Assembly: GCF_038066715.1 (NCBI RefSeq)
Contig: NZ_JBBUKT010000006.1
Span: forward strand, 186,001 to 250,000
Reading direction: 5' to 3'
Length of the DNA stretch: 64,000 nucleotides
From: Luteolibacter sp. Y139
GTDB lineage: Bacteria; Verrucomicrobiota; Verrucomicrobiia; Verrucomicrobiales; Akkermansiaceae
The notes under the pieces were generated by a model. It made no database searches, was not told the DNA's origin, and saw only the letters and a program-made list of their open reading frames with translations. The position numbers and the translations under genes are program-made. Of the stretch, positions 44,069 through 53,008 are shown piece after piece; position 1 is the stretch's first letter; each line of letters begins with the position of its first letter.

Positions 44069-44851
44069 GTGAGCTGGATCTGGTGCAATGGCGACTTTCT
44101 CGATGGCCCGCTGGCGGTATCTCCGACGGACCGCGGGTTGACGAATGGGCTGGGCCTTTTCGAGACAGTGCTGGCGCTTGATGGGAAGCCGGTCGCGCTG
44201 GAGCTGCATCTGGAGCGTATGACGGCAGGGGCGGCGAGGTTGAGATGGGACTTTGAGGGCGAGGGAATCGAAGAGGCGATCATCGGTTTGTTAGAGCGGA
44301 CTGAGCTGGCGGGCCAACGCGCGCGGGTTCGAATTGCCATGACGGCCGGGACGGGGGACTTGCGGGATCTGGCTCGCGGGGCTGGAGCGTTGATGTGGAT
44401 CACTGCTGTTGCCAGTCCGCTGCCGGCCGAGTCGATGACGCTGGTGACATCGGAATTCCCCCGGAACGAGCGTTCGCCATTGGCCGGCCTGAAGTGCGCG
44501 TCTTATGCGGAGAACCTGGTCGCGCTTGATGAGGCACGCCGGGCTGGGGGCGATGAGCCGCTGTTCTTCAATACGCGCGGGGAGCTGTGTGAAACTTCCG
44601 CGGCAAATGTGTTTCTGGTGAAGGATGGGGTGATCTCCACGCCGCCGCTGTCTTCGGGGTGCCTTGCCGGCACGATGAGGCGGCGGGTCATGCAGCGGGT
44701 GGAGGTGAAGGAGGGCGTGCTGACTGCAGCTGACGTGGCCTCGGCCGATGAGGTGTTCGTCACCTCCGCCATCCGTGGCGTGGTGGCTGTCCGCGAAATC
44801 GACGGGCGGAGTATGCCAGCCGGGCCTGTGACGGTGGGCCTGCGACGCTAA
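44069..44851 (+). CDS. Class IV aminotransferase (PabC / branched-chain-like)
   Basis: This 260-aa fold-type IV PLP enzyme has a PLP lysine at Lys142 in PLAGLKCASYAENLVALDEA. The phosphate-cup motif is FFNTRGELCETSAANVFLVK, followed by PPLSSGCLAGTMRRRVMQ. The N-terminus is DRGLTNGLGLFETVLALDGK. The length and ELCETSAANVF pattern fit 4-amino-4-deoxychorismate lyase or a D-amino acid aminotransferase; without neighbours in folate synthesis I cannot decide. Translation starts at GTG 44069. Confidence 0.85.
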   Translation: MSWIWCNGDFLDGPLAVSPTDRGLTNGLGLFETVLALDGKPVALELHLERMTAGAARLRWDFEGEGIEEAIIGLLERTELAGQRARVRIAMTAGTGDLRDLARGAGALMWITAVASPLPAESMTLVTSEFPRNERSPLAGLKCASYAENLVALDEARRAGGDEPLFFNTRGELCETSAANVFLVKDGVISTPPLSSGCLAGTMRRRVMQRVEVKEGVLTAADVASADEVFVTSAIRGVVAVREIDGRSMPAGPVTVGLRR

Positions 44852-44853
44852 AA

Positions 44854-44879
44854 AGGCCCGACCATTTCTGGCCGGGCCT
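44854..44879 (-). terminator. Hairpin terminator between convergent genes
   Basis: AGGCCCG (44854-44860) and CGGGCCT (44873-44879), extended by CC/GG with a mismatch. The minus strand continues TTTTTAGCG, so it serves the dehydrogenase; it also lies directly after the aminotransferase stop. Confidence 0.75.
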
Positions 44880-44909
44880 CGGAAAAGGGAACGTGTGTAA
44901 CCGGAAGGC

Positions 44910-46004
44910 TCAGTCGATCGGCTCGAGTTCCTTCACGCCGAGTTCGGCGGCGAGCTGGTTGAACTCCATGAGCTCGGCGGCGGTAAAGTGGAGGCCGCCG
45001 GCGTCGTCCGACTTCTTGCGGGCTTCGGCTTCGAATTGGCCGGGGAGGATGCAGTTCTCGTTGCCGTGACCGAAGATGTCCTTCAGCACGACCTTGAGGT
45101 TTTCCATCTGATCGCGGCCCTTGGCGAAGTCGCCGGCGGAGAGCGCGTCGGGGTGGATGACTTGGAAGTAGAAGGAGGCGGTGGTCTTTTCACCGGCCGG
45201 AGCCAGCGCGGAACGACCGCGGAGGGTCGGCAGCGAGCCACCGATGAGACCAGCGTAGAGCTCGTTGAGCAGGCACATGGCGTAGCCCTTGTGCGCGCCG
45301 AAGGGCAGCAGCGCGGCGACCTCATTCGGATCGGTGGTCGGCTTGCCATCCTTGTCGACGGCGGCGCCGGGAGGCAGGGATTTGCCCTCGCGCTTGAGGA
45401 CCTGGACGCGGCCCATGGCGACGGTGGAGGTGGCCCAGTCGCTGACGACCGGGAATCCGACCGCCTCGGTCGTGGGGAAGCCCCAGGAGTGAGGATTGGT
45501 GCCAAGGGTGGGGAACTTGCCGCCGAAAGGAACCACTTCCGCGAGGGTGGAGGTGCAATTGGTGTAGGCGATGTAGCCGCGCTCGGCGGCCTCCATCACG
45601 TAGCCGCCGCCCCACAAGTAGTGGAAGGCATTGTCCACGCTGACCTGGCCGATGCCGTATTGGTCGGCGAGCTCGATGCAGCGCTCGATGGCCTGGTAGG
45701 CGACGCTCTGGCCGAGCTTGCGGTGGGCATTCCAGATCTCGGAGCCGGCAAAGCGGGACTTCACGACCTCGATCTCGGCACCCGGGACGCAGCCGCCGGT
45801 GGCGCTGCCGAAAAGGTGGTCAAGGTGCAAGGCCTTGAGCGCGTGGTGAGTGCGGATGCCGTGCCGGGCCGCTTCCGCGGCCAGCTTCGCTCCCTCGGCC
45901 GCTTCTTGGGCGGTGTAGCCACGGGATTGATAAGCGGCTTCGACGAGCTTGTCGTGGGCTGCGCGGGAGACGGTCAGGAATTCGGAAAGCACTGCGGAGG
46001 ACAT
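44910..46004 (-). CDS. Malate/L-lactate dehydrogenase family oxidoreductase
   Basis: This 364-aa NAD(P)-dependent dehydrogenase belongs to the YlbC/YbiC/ComC fold, unrelated to classical LDH/MDH. Recognisable stretches are AAEAARHGIRTHHALKAL, VSVDNAFHYLWGGGYVMEAA, YTNCTSTLAEVVPFGGKFPT, LGTNPHSWGFPT and LLPFGAHKGYAMCLLNELYA. Family members reduce or oxidise 2-hydroxyacids such as malate, lactate, ureidoglycolate or sulfolactate. The ATG at 46004 begins the conserved region; the longer frame upstream is not family-like. Since rhamnose breakdown yields lactate or lactaldehyde, a link is possible but not shown. Confidence 0.85.
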   Translation of the reverse strand: MSSAVLSEFLTVSRAAHDKLVEAAYQSRGYTAQEAAEGAKLAAEAARHGIRTHHALKALHLDHLFGSATGGCVPGAEIEVVKSRFAGSEIWNAHRKLGQSVAYQAIERCIELADQYGIGQVSVDNAFHYLWGGGYVMEAAERGYIAYTNCTSTLAEVVPFGGKFPTLGTNPHSWGFPTTEAVGFPVVSDWATSTVAMGRVQVLKREGKSLPPGAAVDKDGKPTTDPNEVAALLPFGAHKGYAMCLLNELYAGLIGGSLPTLRGRSALAPAGEKTTASFYFQVIHPDALSAGDFAKGRDQMENLKVVLKDIFGHGNENCILPGQFEAEARKKSDDAGGLHFTAAELMEFNQLAAELGVKELEPID

Positions 46005-46368
46005 ACTATGGCAGGCCGAAAGTAGACGACAGGTTGTCTTACAACTCAAGCTCGGATTCCTAGCTCGATTGGGTAGGTAGGAAGGATTCTCAGAAAAGGC
46101 TGACGATTGCGCCAATCATCAGGAGTCCGACGAGGACCAGCCCGATTTTCCCTCTAGACTATTGCCCAAGCAAGCGGACTAGAAGGCGGCTACAAAATGA
46201 TTTGGACTTCTTAAAGTTCACAAATCTCAACAGGTGGTATCTAAAATCGAAATAGACCACAATATGTGGAGCTAATCCGGCCGGAAGCTTTCCCGTGGGG
46301 ATTTCCGGGTTACGGTGGCCGATGTCCGGAATCCCTCTCGGACTGAACCTCTAACCCGCTTCTGTCGC
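46005..46368. other. 364-bp AT-richer intergenic region with a possible gene remnant
   Basis: The region between the divergent dehydrogenase and smc genes is visibly richer in A/T than its surroundings, mainly at 46180-46270. On the minus strand 46090-46158 encodes 22 codons that read as a hydrophobic segment (KIGLVLVGLLMIGAIVSLF) ending at TGA. A TAG lies directly upstream and there is no start codon, so this looks like the tail of a lost small membrane protein gene. The smc promoter must also lie here. Confidence 0.4.
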
Positions 46369-49300
46369 ATGTATTTAAAATCGCTGGAGATGCACGGCTT
46401 CAAGTCCTTCGCGGACAAGACGCGTATCGAGTTCCACAAAGGAGTCACCGGCATCGTCGGCCCGAATGGCTGCGGCAAGTCGAACGTGGTGGACGCCATC
46501 CGCTGGGTGCTCGGTGAGACTTCCGCCAAGGCCCTGCGCGGTGGGGAAATGTCGGACGTGATTTTCAACGGCACCGAGAAGCGCAAGCCGCTCGGGATGG
46601 CCGAAGTGACCATGACGATGGCCGATTGCGAGGCTGCGCTGAAGGTGGACTACAACGAGGTCTCCCTAACACGCCGGGTCTTCCGCGATGGCAAGTCCGA
46701 GTACCGGATCAATGGCACGCTCTGCCGCCTGAAGGACATCCACGACATGCTGATGGATACCGGGATCGGCCGCACCGCCTACTCGATCATGGCGCAGGGC
46801 CAGATCGACCAAATCCTTTCCTCGAAGCCGGAAGAGCGCCGCATGGTTTTCGAAGAAGCCGCGGGCATCACCAAATATAAGCGCGAGAAGAAGGAAGCGC
46901 TACGCAAGCTGGAGTTCACCGAGGCGAACCTGCTGCGCGTTTCCGACGTGCTCGCCGAGCAGGAGCGCCGGATGAACTCGCTGAAGCGGCAGGTCGCCAA
47001 GGCGCGCCGCTATCAGGCGCTGGCCGGCGATGTGCGGATCCTCGACACTCATCTCGGTCACAAGCGCTTCGTCGAGTTCACCGCCGAGCGCGATGAGCTG
47101 AAGACTTCCATCCGCTCGCTGGAGTCGGCGGAGTTCGATCTTGAGCGTCAGATGGCTCCCAAGGAAGAGGCTGTGGCTGACGCCCGCCTCGATGCGCGCA
47201 ACTTCGAAGGCGAACTGGCCGACCTTCGTCAGCAGCTCAACGCCCATCGCAACGCGTTGTCCGCCGCGCAGGGTCGCGTCGCTTTCAATGAGGAGCGCAA
47301 GGCTGAACTCGAAGGCCGTATTTCCCAGAACCGCGAGGAGATCGAGACGACCCGTGATAAGCTCGCGCAGCAGGAGTTCGATGTCGTCGCGGCGAATGAA
47401 GCGCTGGAGCAACTCGCCCGCCGCATCGCCGAGCAGGAGATCCAACTTGGCGATCAGGAAGAGCGGACTCGGATGGCACGTGGCGGTCGTGAGGAGATCG
47501 AGGCCCAGCTCCGCGAAGCCCGCGCCGAAGCGAACCGCGCTCAGACGATCATTGCCTCCACGCAGGCGCGTATTGAAAGCTCGCTGGCTCAGCTTGAGAC
47601 CAGCCGGGAGCGCGCCCGCATGCTGGCGGATGAAGAGCAGCGCCTGAACCTCGAGATCGAGGAAGCGAATGAGCAGCGCAATCGCATCGTGGTGGAGTTG
47701 GAAGAGCACTCCGCGCGTACCGGCGAGCTGGAGGAGGCCTTCCAGAAGGCCGAGCGCACCTATCAGCACACCCGCGGCGACCTCGATGCCTCGCGCACCG
47801 CGGCGACGGAGGCGAACAAGATTTTGGCCCAGCGCGACTCGCGCCTGAAGGTTGTCCGCCAGCTTGTCGCCAGCGGTGAAGGCTTTGAAAAGGGCACCCG
47901 CAAGGTGCTCGATGGACTCGACGATGCCGAGCGCTTCAAGCCCGGTATCCACGGCGTGCTCGCCGGCTTCATCGAGGCCGACCGCTCCTGCGCTCGTGCG
48001 ATCGAGACTGCTCTCGGCAAGCACTTGCAAGCCGTTCTGGTTTCGGATGAGAAGCTCGCCGATGCGATCATCTCACGCCTTACCGAGAAGCGTCTCGGCG
48101 TGGCTTCGATCCTGCCAGAGTCCTTTGTCGGTCATTCGGTCAGCACCCAGATGGAAGCTGTGCCGGAAGGCGCGATCGGCTGGGCGCTGGACAAGGTGAA
48201 GTCTGATCCGCGTGTCGCCCGGGTCATCGAGAAGCTGCTGGAGAAGGTGCTCATCGTTCCAAATTACGCGACCGCGATGCGCCTGCGCTCGTCGTTGGCC
48301 GACGTGACGATGGTCACGCAAGCCGGGGAGCTGATCGGTGCCGAAGGCGTGATTCATGGCGGCGATGCCGGTGAAGGCAATGTTTCGGTCCTTGAGCTGC
48401 AGAACGAAGTCCGCGACCTTGAGACGGAGGTCGCAGGACTCGTCGAGGCCGAGGAAGCCGCCCGCCAGCGCGTGATCGATCTTGAGGCCTCGCTGTCGCA
48501 GCTTCAGGAAGAAGTCGAGATCGCCCGCGAGCGCATCCAGCGCCACAAGGTCGAGCTCTCCACGCTGCAAGGCCAGCTCACGCTCGCGACGCGCGAGGTC
48601 GAGAGCGTGCAGACGAAGATCGAGAACGTGCAGTGGGAACGCGGCGAACTTGAGAATCGTGAGCAGGCCGCGAACGACAGCCGCAGTGGACTCGAAAGTG
48701 AACTCGCGATGGCTCGCGAGCGTCTCGAGGGTCACGAGGAAGATCAGCGTCGCCTTCAATCGCAAGTCGAAGGTTCACAGCGCGACGAAGCGGAGCTGGC
48801 CCAAGCGCTCAATGAGCTGCGCACCTCGCTCGCCGTCGAACGCCAGGCGAAGCACGCTGCCGAAGCGCAACAGCAGCCGATGGAGGCGCGCCTCAGCGAA
48901 CTGCGCGAGCTTTCGATCCGCCGCGAGACGGAGATCGAGTCCTTCGTCCAGCGCATTGAGTCCGCCGCTGCGGAGAATGCGCGCCTCGCCGAGGAAGTCG
49001 AAACCCACCAAGCCGAGGCGGAAGACCTCGCGATGGAGATCGAGTCCCGCTCGGCTCGCCGCAACGAGTTGCTCGAAGCGATCGACAAGGCCGAGGCCGA
49101 ACTTTCCGAGGCCCGTCGCCGTCACGCCAAGGCTGCCGAGCAGCGCGGTCGCGAGGAAGTCGCAATTACCAAGATCGAGCTGCGCCTCGAAAGCCTGGTC
49201 GCTTCCATTCTGGAACGCCACCAAGTCGAGCTAGCTACCTTCGAGCCGGATGCGCATGCGTTGCTTTCCTGCATCGCTTCGCAAAAGTCGCAGCAATCGC

Positions 49301-50157
49301 GCGGCGGTCGCCAGAGCTTCGTGGAAAACGAAGGTGATGGTGAAGGCGAGGAGGATGAGCAGCCGATCATCGTCGTCGATGCCTCGAAGAGCAGCGACGA
49401 AATCGAGCTTCCGCCGCAGATGACCGGGGAGCCGGATTGGCAATTCGTCGAGGCCATCGTGGGCGACCTCAAGCGCCGTCTCGACGGCATGGGTCCTGTC
49501 AATGTCGACGCCATCGAGGAATACGAGGAACTCGAAGAGCGCTTCAACGAAGTCCGCTCGAACTACGACGACCTCGTCAGCTCCAAGGCGAACCTCATCG
49601 AGGTGATCGAGAAGATCAACGAGGAGACCCAGCGCCGCTTCTCCGAGACCTTCGCGCAGGTGAAGATCAATTTCCGGGATATGTTCAAGGAGCTCTTCGG
49701 CGAGAAGGGCCAGGCTGACCTGCTGCTGCAGGACGAGAACGATCCGCTTGAATCCGGCATCGAGGTGATCGCCAAACCGCCGGGCAAGAAGCTGCAAAGC
49801 ATCTCGCTGCTTTCCGGTGGTGAGCGCTCGATGACCGCGGTGGCGCTGCTGTTCTCGATCTACATGATCAAGCCCAGCCCATTCTGCGTGCTCGACGAAC
49901 TTGATGCGCCGCTCGACGAGTCGAACATCAACCGCTTCGTCAAGGTGCTGGATCGCTTCATCGATAACAGCCAGTTCATCATCGTGACCCACTCGAAGCG
50001 CACCATGGCGCGCGCCGACGTGATGTATGGCGTGACGATGGAAGAGTTCGGCGTTTCCAAGCCGGTGGGCATGCGCCTTACCAGCGCCGACGACGTGGCG
50101 AGCAAGGGCGAGGCGAAGACCGCCGCACAGAAAGCAGCGCTGCGACTCGACGCTTAA
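46369..50157 (+). CDS. smc: Chromosome segregation protein SMC
   Basis: SMC is the condensin ATPase that organises and segregates the chromosome. The 1262-aa protein has an N-terminal head with Walker A GPNGCGKSN (31-39) and a long coiled coil. A hinge lies at about 510-660 (PGIHGVLAGFIEADRSCARA, SDEKLADAIISRLTEKRLGV). A second coiled coil follows, then a C-terminal head with signature LLSGGERSMTAVALLFSIYM and Walker B FCVLDELDAPLDESN. An acidic insert (VENEGDGEGEEDEQP) near 995 is unusual. The ATG at 46369 starts the conserved MYLKSLEMHGFKSFADKT. A strong terminator follows; ScpA/ScpB are not in the window. Confidence 0.95.
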   Translation: MYLKSLEMHGFKSFADKTRIEFHKGVTGIVGPNGCGKSNVVDAIRWVLGETSAKALRGGEMSDVIFNGTEKRKPLGMAEVTMTMADCEAALKVDYNEVSLTRRVFRDGKSEYRINGTLCRLKDIHDMLMDTGIGRTAYSIMAQGQIDQILSSKPEERRMVFEEAAGITKYKREKKEALRKLEFTEANLLRVSDVLAEQERRMNSLKRQVAKARRYQALAGDVRILDTHLGHKRFVEFTAERDELKTSIRSLESAEFDLERQMAPKEEAVADARLDARNFEGELADLRQQLNAHRNALSAAQGRVAFNEERKAELEGRISQNREEIETTRDKLAQQEFDVVAANEALEQLARRIAEQEIQLGDQEERTRMARGGREEIEAQLREARAEANRAQTIIASTQARIESSLAQLETSRERARMLADEEQRLNLEIEEANEQRNRIVVELEEHSARTGELEEAFQKAERTYQHTRGDLDASRTAATEANKILAQRDSRLKVVRQLVASGEGFEKGTRKVLDGLDDAERFKPGIHGVLAGFIEADRSCARAIETALGKHLQAVLVSDEKLADAIISRLTEKRLGVASILPESFVGHSVSTQMEAVPEGAIGWALDKVKSDPRVARVIEKLLEKVLIVPNYATAMRLRSSLADVTMVTQAGELIGAEGVIHGGDAGEGNVSVLELQNEVRDLETEVAGLVEAEEAARQRVIDLEASLSQLQEEVEIARERIQRHKVELSTLQGQLTLATREVESVQTKIENVQWERGELENREQAANDSRSGLESELAMARERLEGHEEDQRRLQSQVEGSQRDEAELAQALNELRTSLAVERQAKHAAEAQQQPMEARLSELRELSIRRETEIESFVQRIESAAAENARLAEEVETHQAEAEDLAMEIESRSARRNELLEAIDKAEAELSEARRRHAKAAEQRGREEVAITKIELRLESLVASILERHQVELATFEPDAHALLSCIASQKSQQSRGGRQSFVENEGDGEGEEDEQPIIVVDASKSSDEIELPPQMTGEPDWQFVEAIVGDLKRRLDGMGPVNVDAIEEYEELEERFNEVRSNYDDLVSSKANLIEVIEKINEETQRRFSETFAQVKINFRDMFKELFGEKGQADLLLQDENDPLESGIEVIAKPPGKKLQSISLLSGGERSMTAVALLFSIYMIKPSPFCVLDELDAPLDESNINRFVKVLDRFIDNSQFIIVTHSKRTMARADVMYGVTMEEFGVSKPVGMRLTSADDVASKGEAKTAAQKAALRLDA

Positions 50158-50189
50158 CAGACAAACGGTTCTTCCGACAGAAGAGGGAT

Positions 50190-50242
50190 GAGGGACGGAG
50201 GGTAGACCCGGGTGGGTGTGCTTTCCGTCCCTCGATTTTTTT
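50190..50242 (+). terminator. Terminator after smc
   Basis: A 10-bp stem GAGGGACGGA (50190-50199) and TCCGTCCCTC (50224-50233) encloses a 24-nt loop and is followed by GATTTTTTT, a strong T-run. Confidence 0.8.
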
Positions 50243-50284
50243 GAGCTGTAGTGGCGGTCTATGACCGTTGCGCCAATCGGCCCT

Positions 50285-53008
50285 TCATTTCGCAAACGCG
50301 ATCAGCTTGCCGGTTTGGGTGAGGATCGCGAAGCCGCCGTTACCTCGCGAACACACCGCCAAGGGATCGCCGGCATCGCGTGGATAGGTCAGGGTGGCGT
50401 TGGCTTTTAGTCTAACACCTGGCGCATAGACTGATCCACCGCCGCGATGCGCGACGACGATGGAGCCGTCAGGCAAGTAGCACGTGGCAGGAGGGAGATT
50501 GGCAAGAGGATCAGAGAAGAGATTCACCGGCTCGGGGTCCTTGCCCGGCTTCGGGAAGTCGATCACCAACACTTCCCTGCCCACCGACACCAATGCCTCG
50601 AAAGTTCCACTCCTTGGAGAGAGGTGAAGGCTTGAAGGGCTTTCTCCCAGGCTCATGGTGGTGAACTGGCCGTCGGGAAAACGCCAGGCTACGAAGCCTG
50701 CGGTGGCGATGCAGAGATGGCCGCCGCGACCGGCGATGTGCCAGTCGAGTCCGGTCACATCGGGCGGTGCGAGGTCGATCGGGATTGCCCGTCGCAGCTC
50801 GGCCATCTCCGAGTAGATGTGGACGCACAGCGACGAGGTCGCGGTGTACTGCAGCAATGCGAAGTCTCCCTCGTCGCCGAATGGGCCTGCGGCCAGGATG
50901 CCGCGCAGTGTGCCAAGCGCGTCGTCGCCGGAATGCCTCACGCGGTCGAGCGCGCGATAGTGCAGGCGGCCGAATTTTGTAAAATGAAACAGCCGGCCGC
51001 TGCCACGCGCCGAGGTGACCGCCAGGTGCCGGACCGGCGAATCGCCCGGATCATCCGACGTTCGCAGCGCGGAGGTGTGGCAGCCATTGTCACGGAGCTG
51101 GCCGACGGCGAGCATCTCCTGGCCATAACCGGCGATGGAGATGCCCCTCGGCAGGGGCGCAATCGAATCCCAGCGGATGTGGCTGGAGACCGTGATGATC
51201 TGCTCCGGCTTCAGAGTGCCTGTGGGCGGGCCGGACTTGGGAACCCGGGGCGGGTTCTTCCGGATCGAATAGCGCTTGGCATCGCGCTGGAGCAGCAGGT
51301 CGTCAGGGTCGAGTTTCGGCAGGAAATCGAGCAGTGCCTTGCTGTCGTTACTTTGGGCTGTCAGCGCCTCGCCGATTCGCCGGTAGGCTTGCCTTTCCAA
51401 GGCCGCTCGCAACTCCGGGGTGTTCCAACCATTTGATTGTGAGAATCCGATTTTCAGCTTCGCATCCAAGGGTAGTGAGCCGACCCGATGTTCGAACATT
51501 GAGTCCAACAGATCCACGCTGGCGGTCAGATCATTGTCCTGGCGGAGGGTGCCAAACATCATCTGCAAGGCTTCTTCCGGACGGTTTCCGCTCTTCCAGG
51601 TCTGGTCTAACAACGCCAGCGCCGCCGGCCGGTCATTGAGCTTGGTGGCGAGCAGCCGTCCCTTTTCCAGCGGGTCACGCTGCGCTTCGAGTTCCGCGAG
51701 CCACATCTCCCGTGCTTCGGCGTGGTTGCCGAGTTTCGCGTGGAGGTCGCCGGCTTTTTCGAACTGCTTGGCTTCCGCATAGGCGGCGGCGGCCTGCAGC
51801 AGCAGGCCCGCGTCTTCCAGGCACTTTGCGGCGGCGGCGCGGTTATTGAGCTTGTGGAGGTAAATGGCCACGGCGTCGCGGTAGCGCCCCGCATCGGCCA
51901 GCGCCTTCGCCGCGCTGGCCCAATCCCCTAACAGATTTCCATAAATGTAGGCCGCGCGTTCATGGCGGCCGAGCGCGACCTCGCGCTTGGCGGCTTCACG
52001 GTACTGCCGCTCAAGTTTCAGCCGGGCGTCATTGGCGATGTCCCAGCCATCGATCGCTCCACCTCCATGGCCCATCTTGAAGCGAGCGTCTTTCATGCCG
52101 AGCTTCCACGTGGGGCGCGCGGTGCCGCGCGATTGTTCGATGCCTGCGAGAGGCAGCGCATAACGAAGCCCCTCATCGGGATTCGTTTCCATCAATTTCA
52201 TCAACCGATCAATCTCGCGATTGCGGCTGTCTGCGAGTTGCTCCCAATGCTTTTCGGCCCATTCGCGGAGGCGGTCGAGTGCTCCCGGCCCACCGGAATG
52301 GCGAGTGCTCCCGGGGCCATGGCCGCTCCCAAGCAAGCTTTCCGCCTTGCCAAGTGCTCCGATGATCCAGCCCGCGCCGAGCATCGCCCCACCAGCAAGC
52401 CCGAGTCCCAGCGTGGAGGCCTTGTCCATGAGACCGCTGCCGGGCTTGGGCAGATCCGCGCGGTCGCCGATTTCCTGCGCCGCTTCGTCGAGCATCGCCT
52501 GCGGATCGGGTGGCTCGGCGACCAGGATCACCTTCAACTCCGGCGCGAAACGACCCACCGGCACCGCATGGTTCCAGTAGGCTTCTCGTTCGGATGGCTC
52601 CTCTAACAGATTCGCCGGTGCCAGCTCATCCTTCGGATCGAAGCCGACCAGTCCGAGCGACGGATGGAAGAAGTGCAGCGTGTAGGGAAAGAAATAGCCG
52701 CGCTCATTGGGCGGCAGGCCCGCGGACAAGGCGGCATCGGCTGGCGCGTGGACGCCGGGCTGCAATTCGACAAGCTCCTGCACACGAGGCCGAAAGGAGG
52801 GAACCTTGCCGCGAGGTATGAGGAGGACGCCGGCAGCCCGTGGGTCCGAGGCCGACCGTGCTACCGGATAGAGAGCGACATCGGCCCCTTGTTTCTGGCA
52901 ATGCGCGACCTCTCGCAACCACTCGACCGGATCCGGCGACGCAAGCCATCCCGCCGACACCACGGGTGCCGGTCGCGCGACGCGGACGAGGGTGAGGGGA
53001 TGGGTCAT
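50285..53008 (-). CDS. bpX6-like protein: N-terminal domain, TPR-like repeats and beta-propeller
   Basis: The 907-aa protein is the last gene of the MoxR operon. Residues about 1-165 resemble the bpX6 domain of MoxR-vWA-beta-propeller systems (VVSAGWLASPDPVEWLREVA, VLLIPRGKVPSFRPR). A Gly-rich hydrophobic stretch follows at about 198-222 (LGLGLAGGAMLGAGWIIGAL), which may insert in a membrane. Then come basic amphipathic helices, and TPR-like repeats at about 330-440 (REVALGRHERAAYIYGNLLG, GRYRDAVAIYLHKLNNRAAA, KAGDLHAKLGNHAEAREMW). A beta-propeller with short WHIAGRGGHLCIATAG-type blades fills the C-terminal 300 residues. The start at 53008 overlaps the upstream stop by 4 nt (ATGA). No enzyme motif is visible; it is likely a recognition or scaffold subunit. 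Confidence 0.8.
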   Translation of the reverse strand: MTHPLTLVRVARPAPVVSAGWLASPDPVEWLREVAHCQKQGADVALYPVARSASDPRAAGVLLIPRGKVPSFRPRVQELVELQPGVHAPADAALSAGLPPNERGYFFPYTLHFFHPSLGLVGFDPKDELAPANLLEEPSEREAYWNHAVPVGRFAPELKVILVAEPPDPQAMLDEAAQEIGDRADLPKPGSGLMDKASTLGLGLAGGAMLGAGWIIGALGKAESLLGSGHGPGSTRHSGGPGALDRLREWAEKHWEQLADSRNREIDRLMKLMETNPDEGLRYALPLAGIEQSRGTARPTWKLGMKDARFKMGHGGGAIDGWDIANDARLKLERQYREAAKREVALGRHERAAYIYGNLLGDWASAAKALADAGRYRDAVAIYLHKLNNRAAAAKCLEDAGLLLQAAAAYAEAKQFEKAGDLHAKLGNHAEAREMWLAELEAQRDPLEKGRLLATKLNDRPAALALLDQTWKSGNRPEEALQMMFGTLRQDNDLTASVDLLDSMFEHRVGSLPLDAKLKIGFSQSNGWNTPELRAALERQAYRRIGEALTAQSNDSKALLDFLPKLDPDDLLLQRDAKRYSIRKNPPRVPKSGPPTGTLKPEQIITVSSHIRWDSIAPLPRGISIAGYGQEMLAVGQLRDNGCHTSALRTSDDPGDSPVRHLAVTSARGSGRLFHFTKFGRLHYRALDRVRHSGDDALGTLRGILAAGPFGDEGDFALLQYTATSSLCVHIYSEMAELRRAIPIDLAPPDVTGLDWHIAGRGGHLCIATAGFVAWRFPDGQFTTMSLGESPSSLHLSPRSGTFEALVSVGREVLVIDFPKPGKDPEPVNLFSDPLANLPPATCYLPDGSIVVAHRGGGSVYAPGVRLKANATLTYPRDAGDPLAVCSRGNGGFAILTQTGKLIAFAK

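Noticed and set aside
46900-48030. A 376-codon minus-strand frame within smc
   Set aside because: Leu/Ala-rich complement of coiled-coil codons, not a gene.
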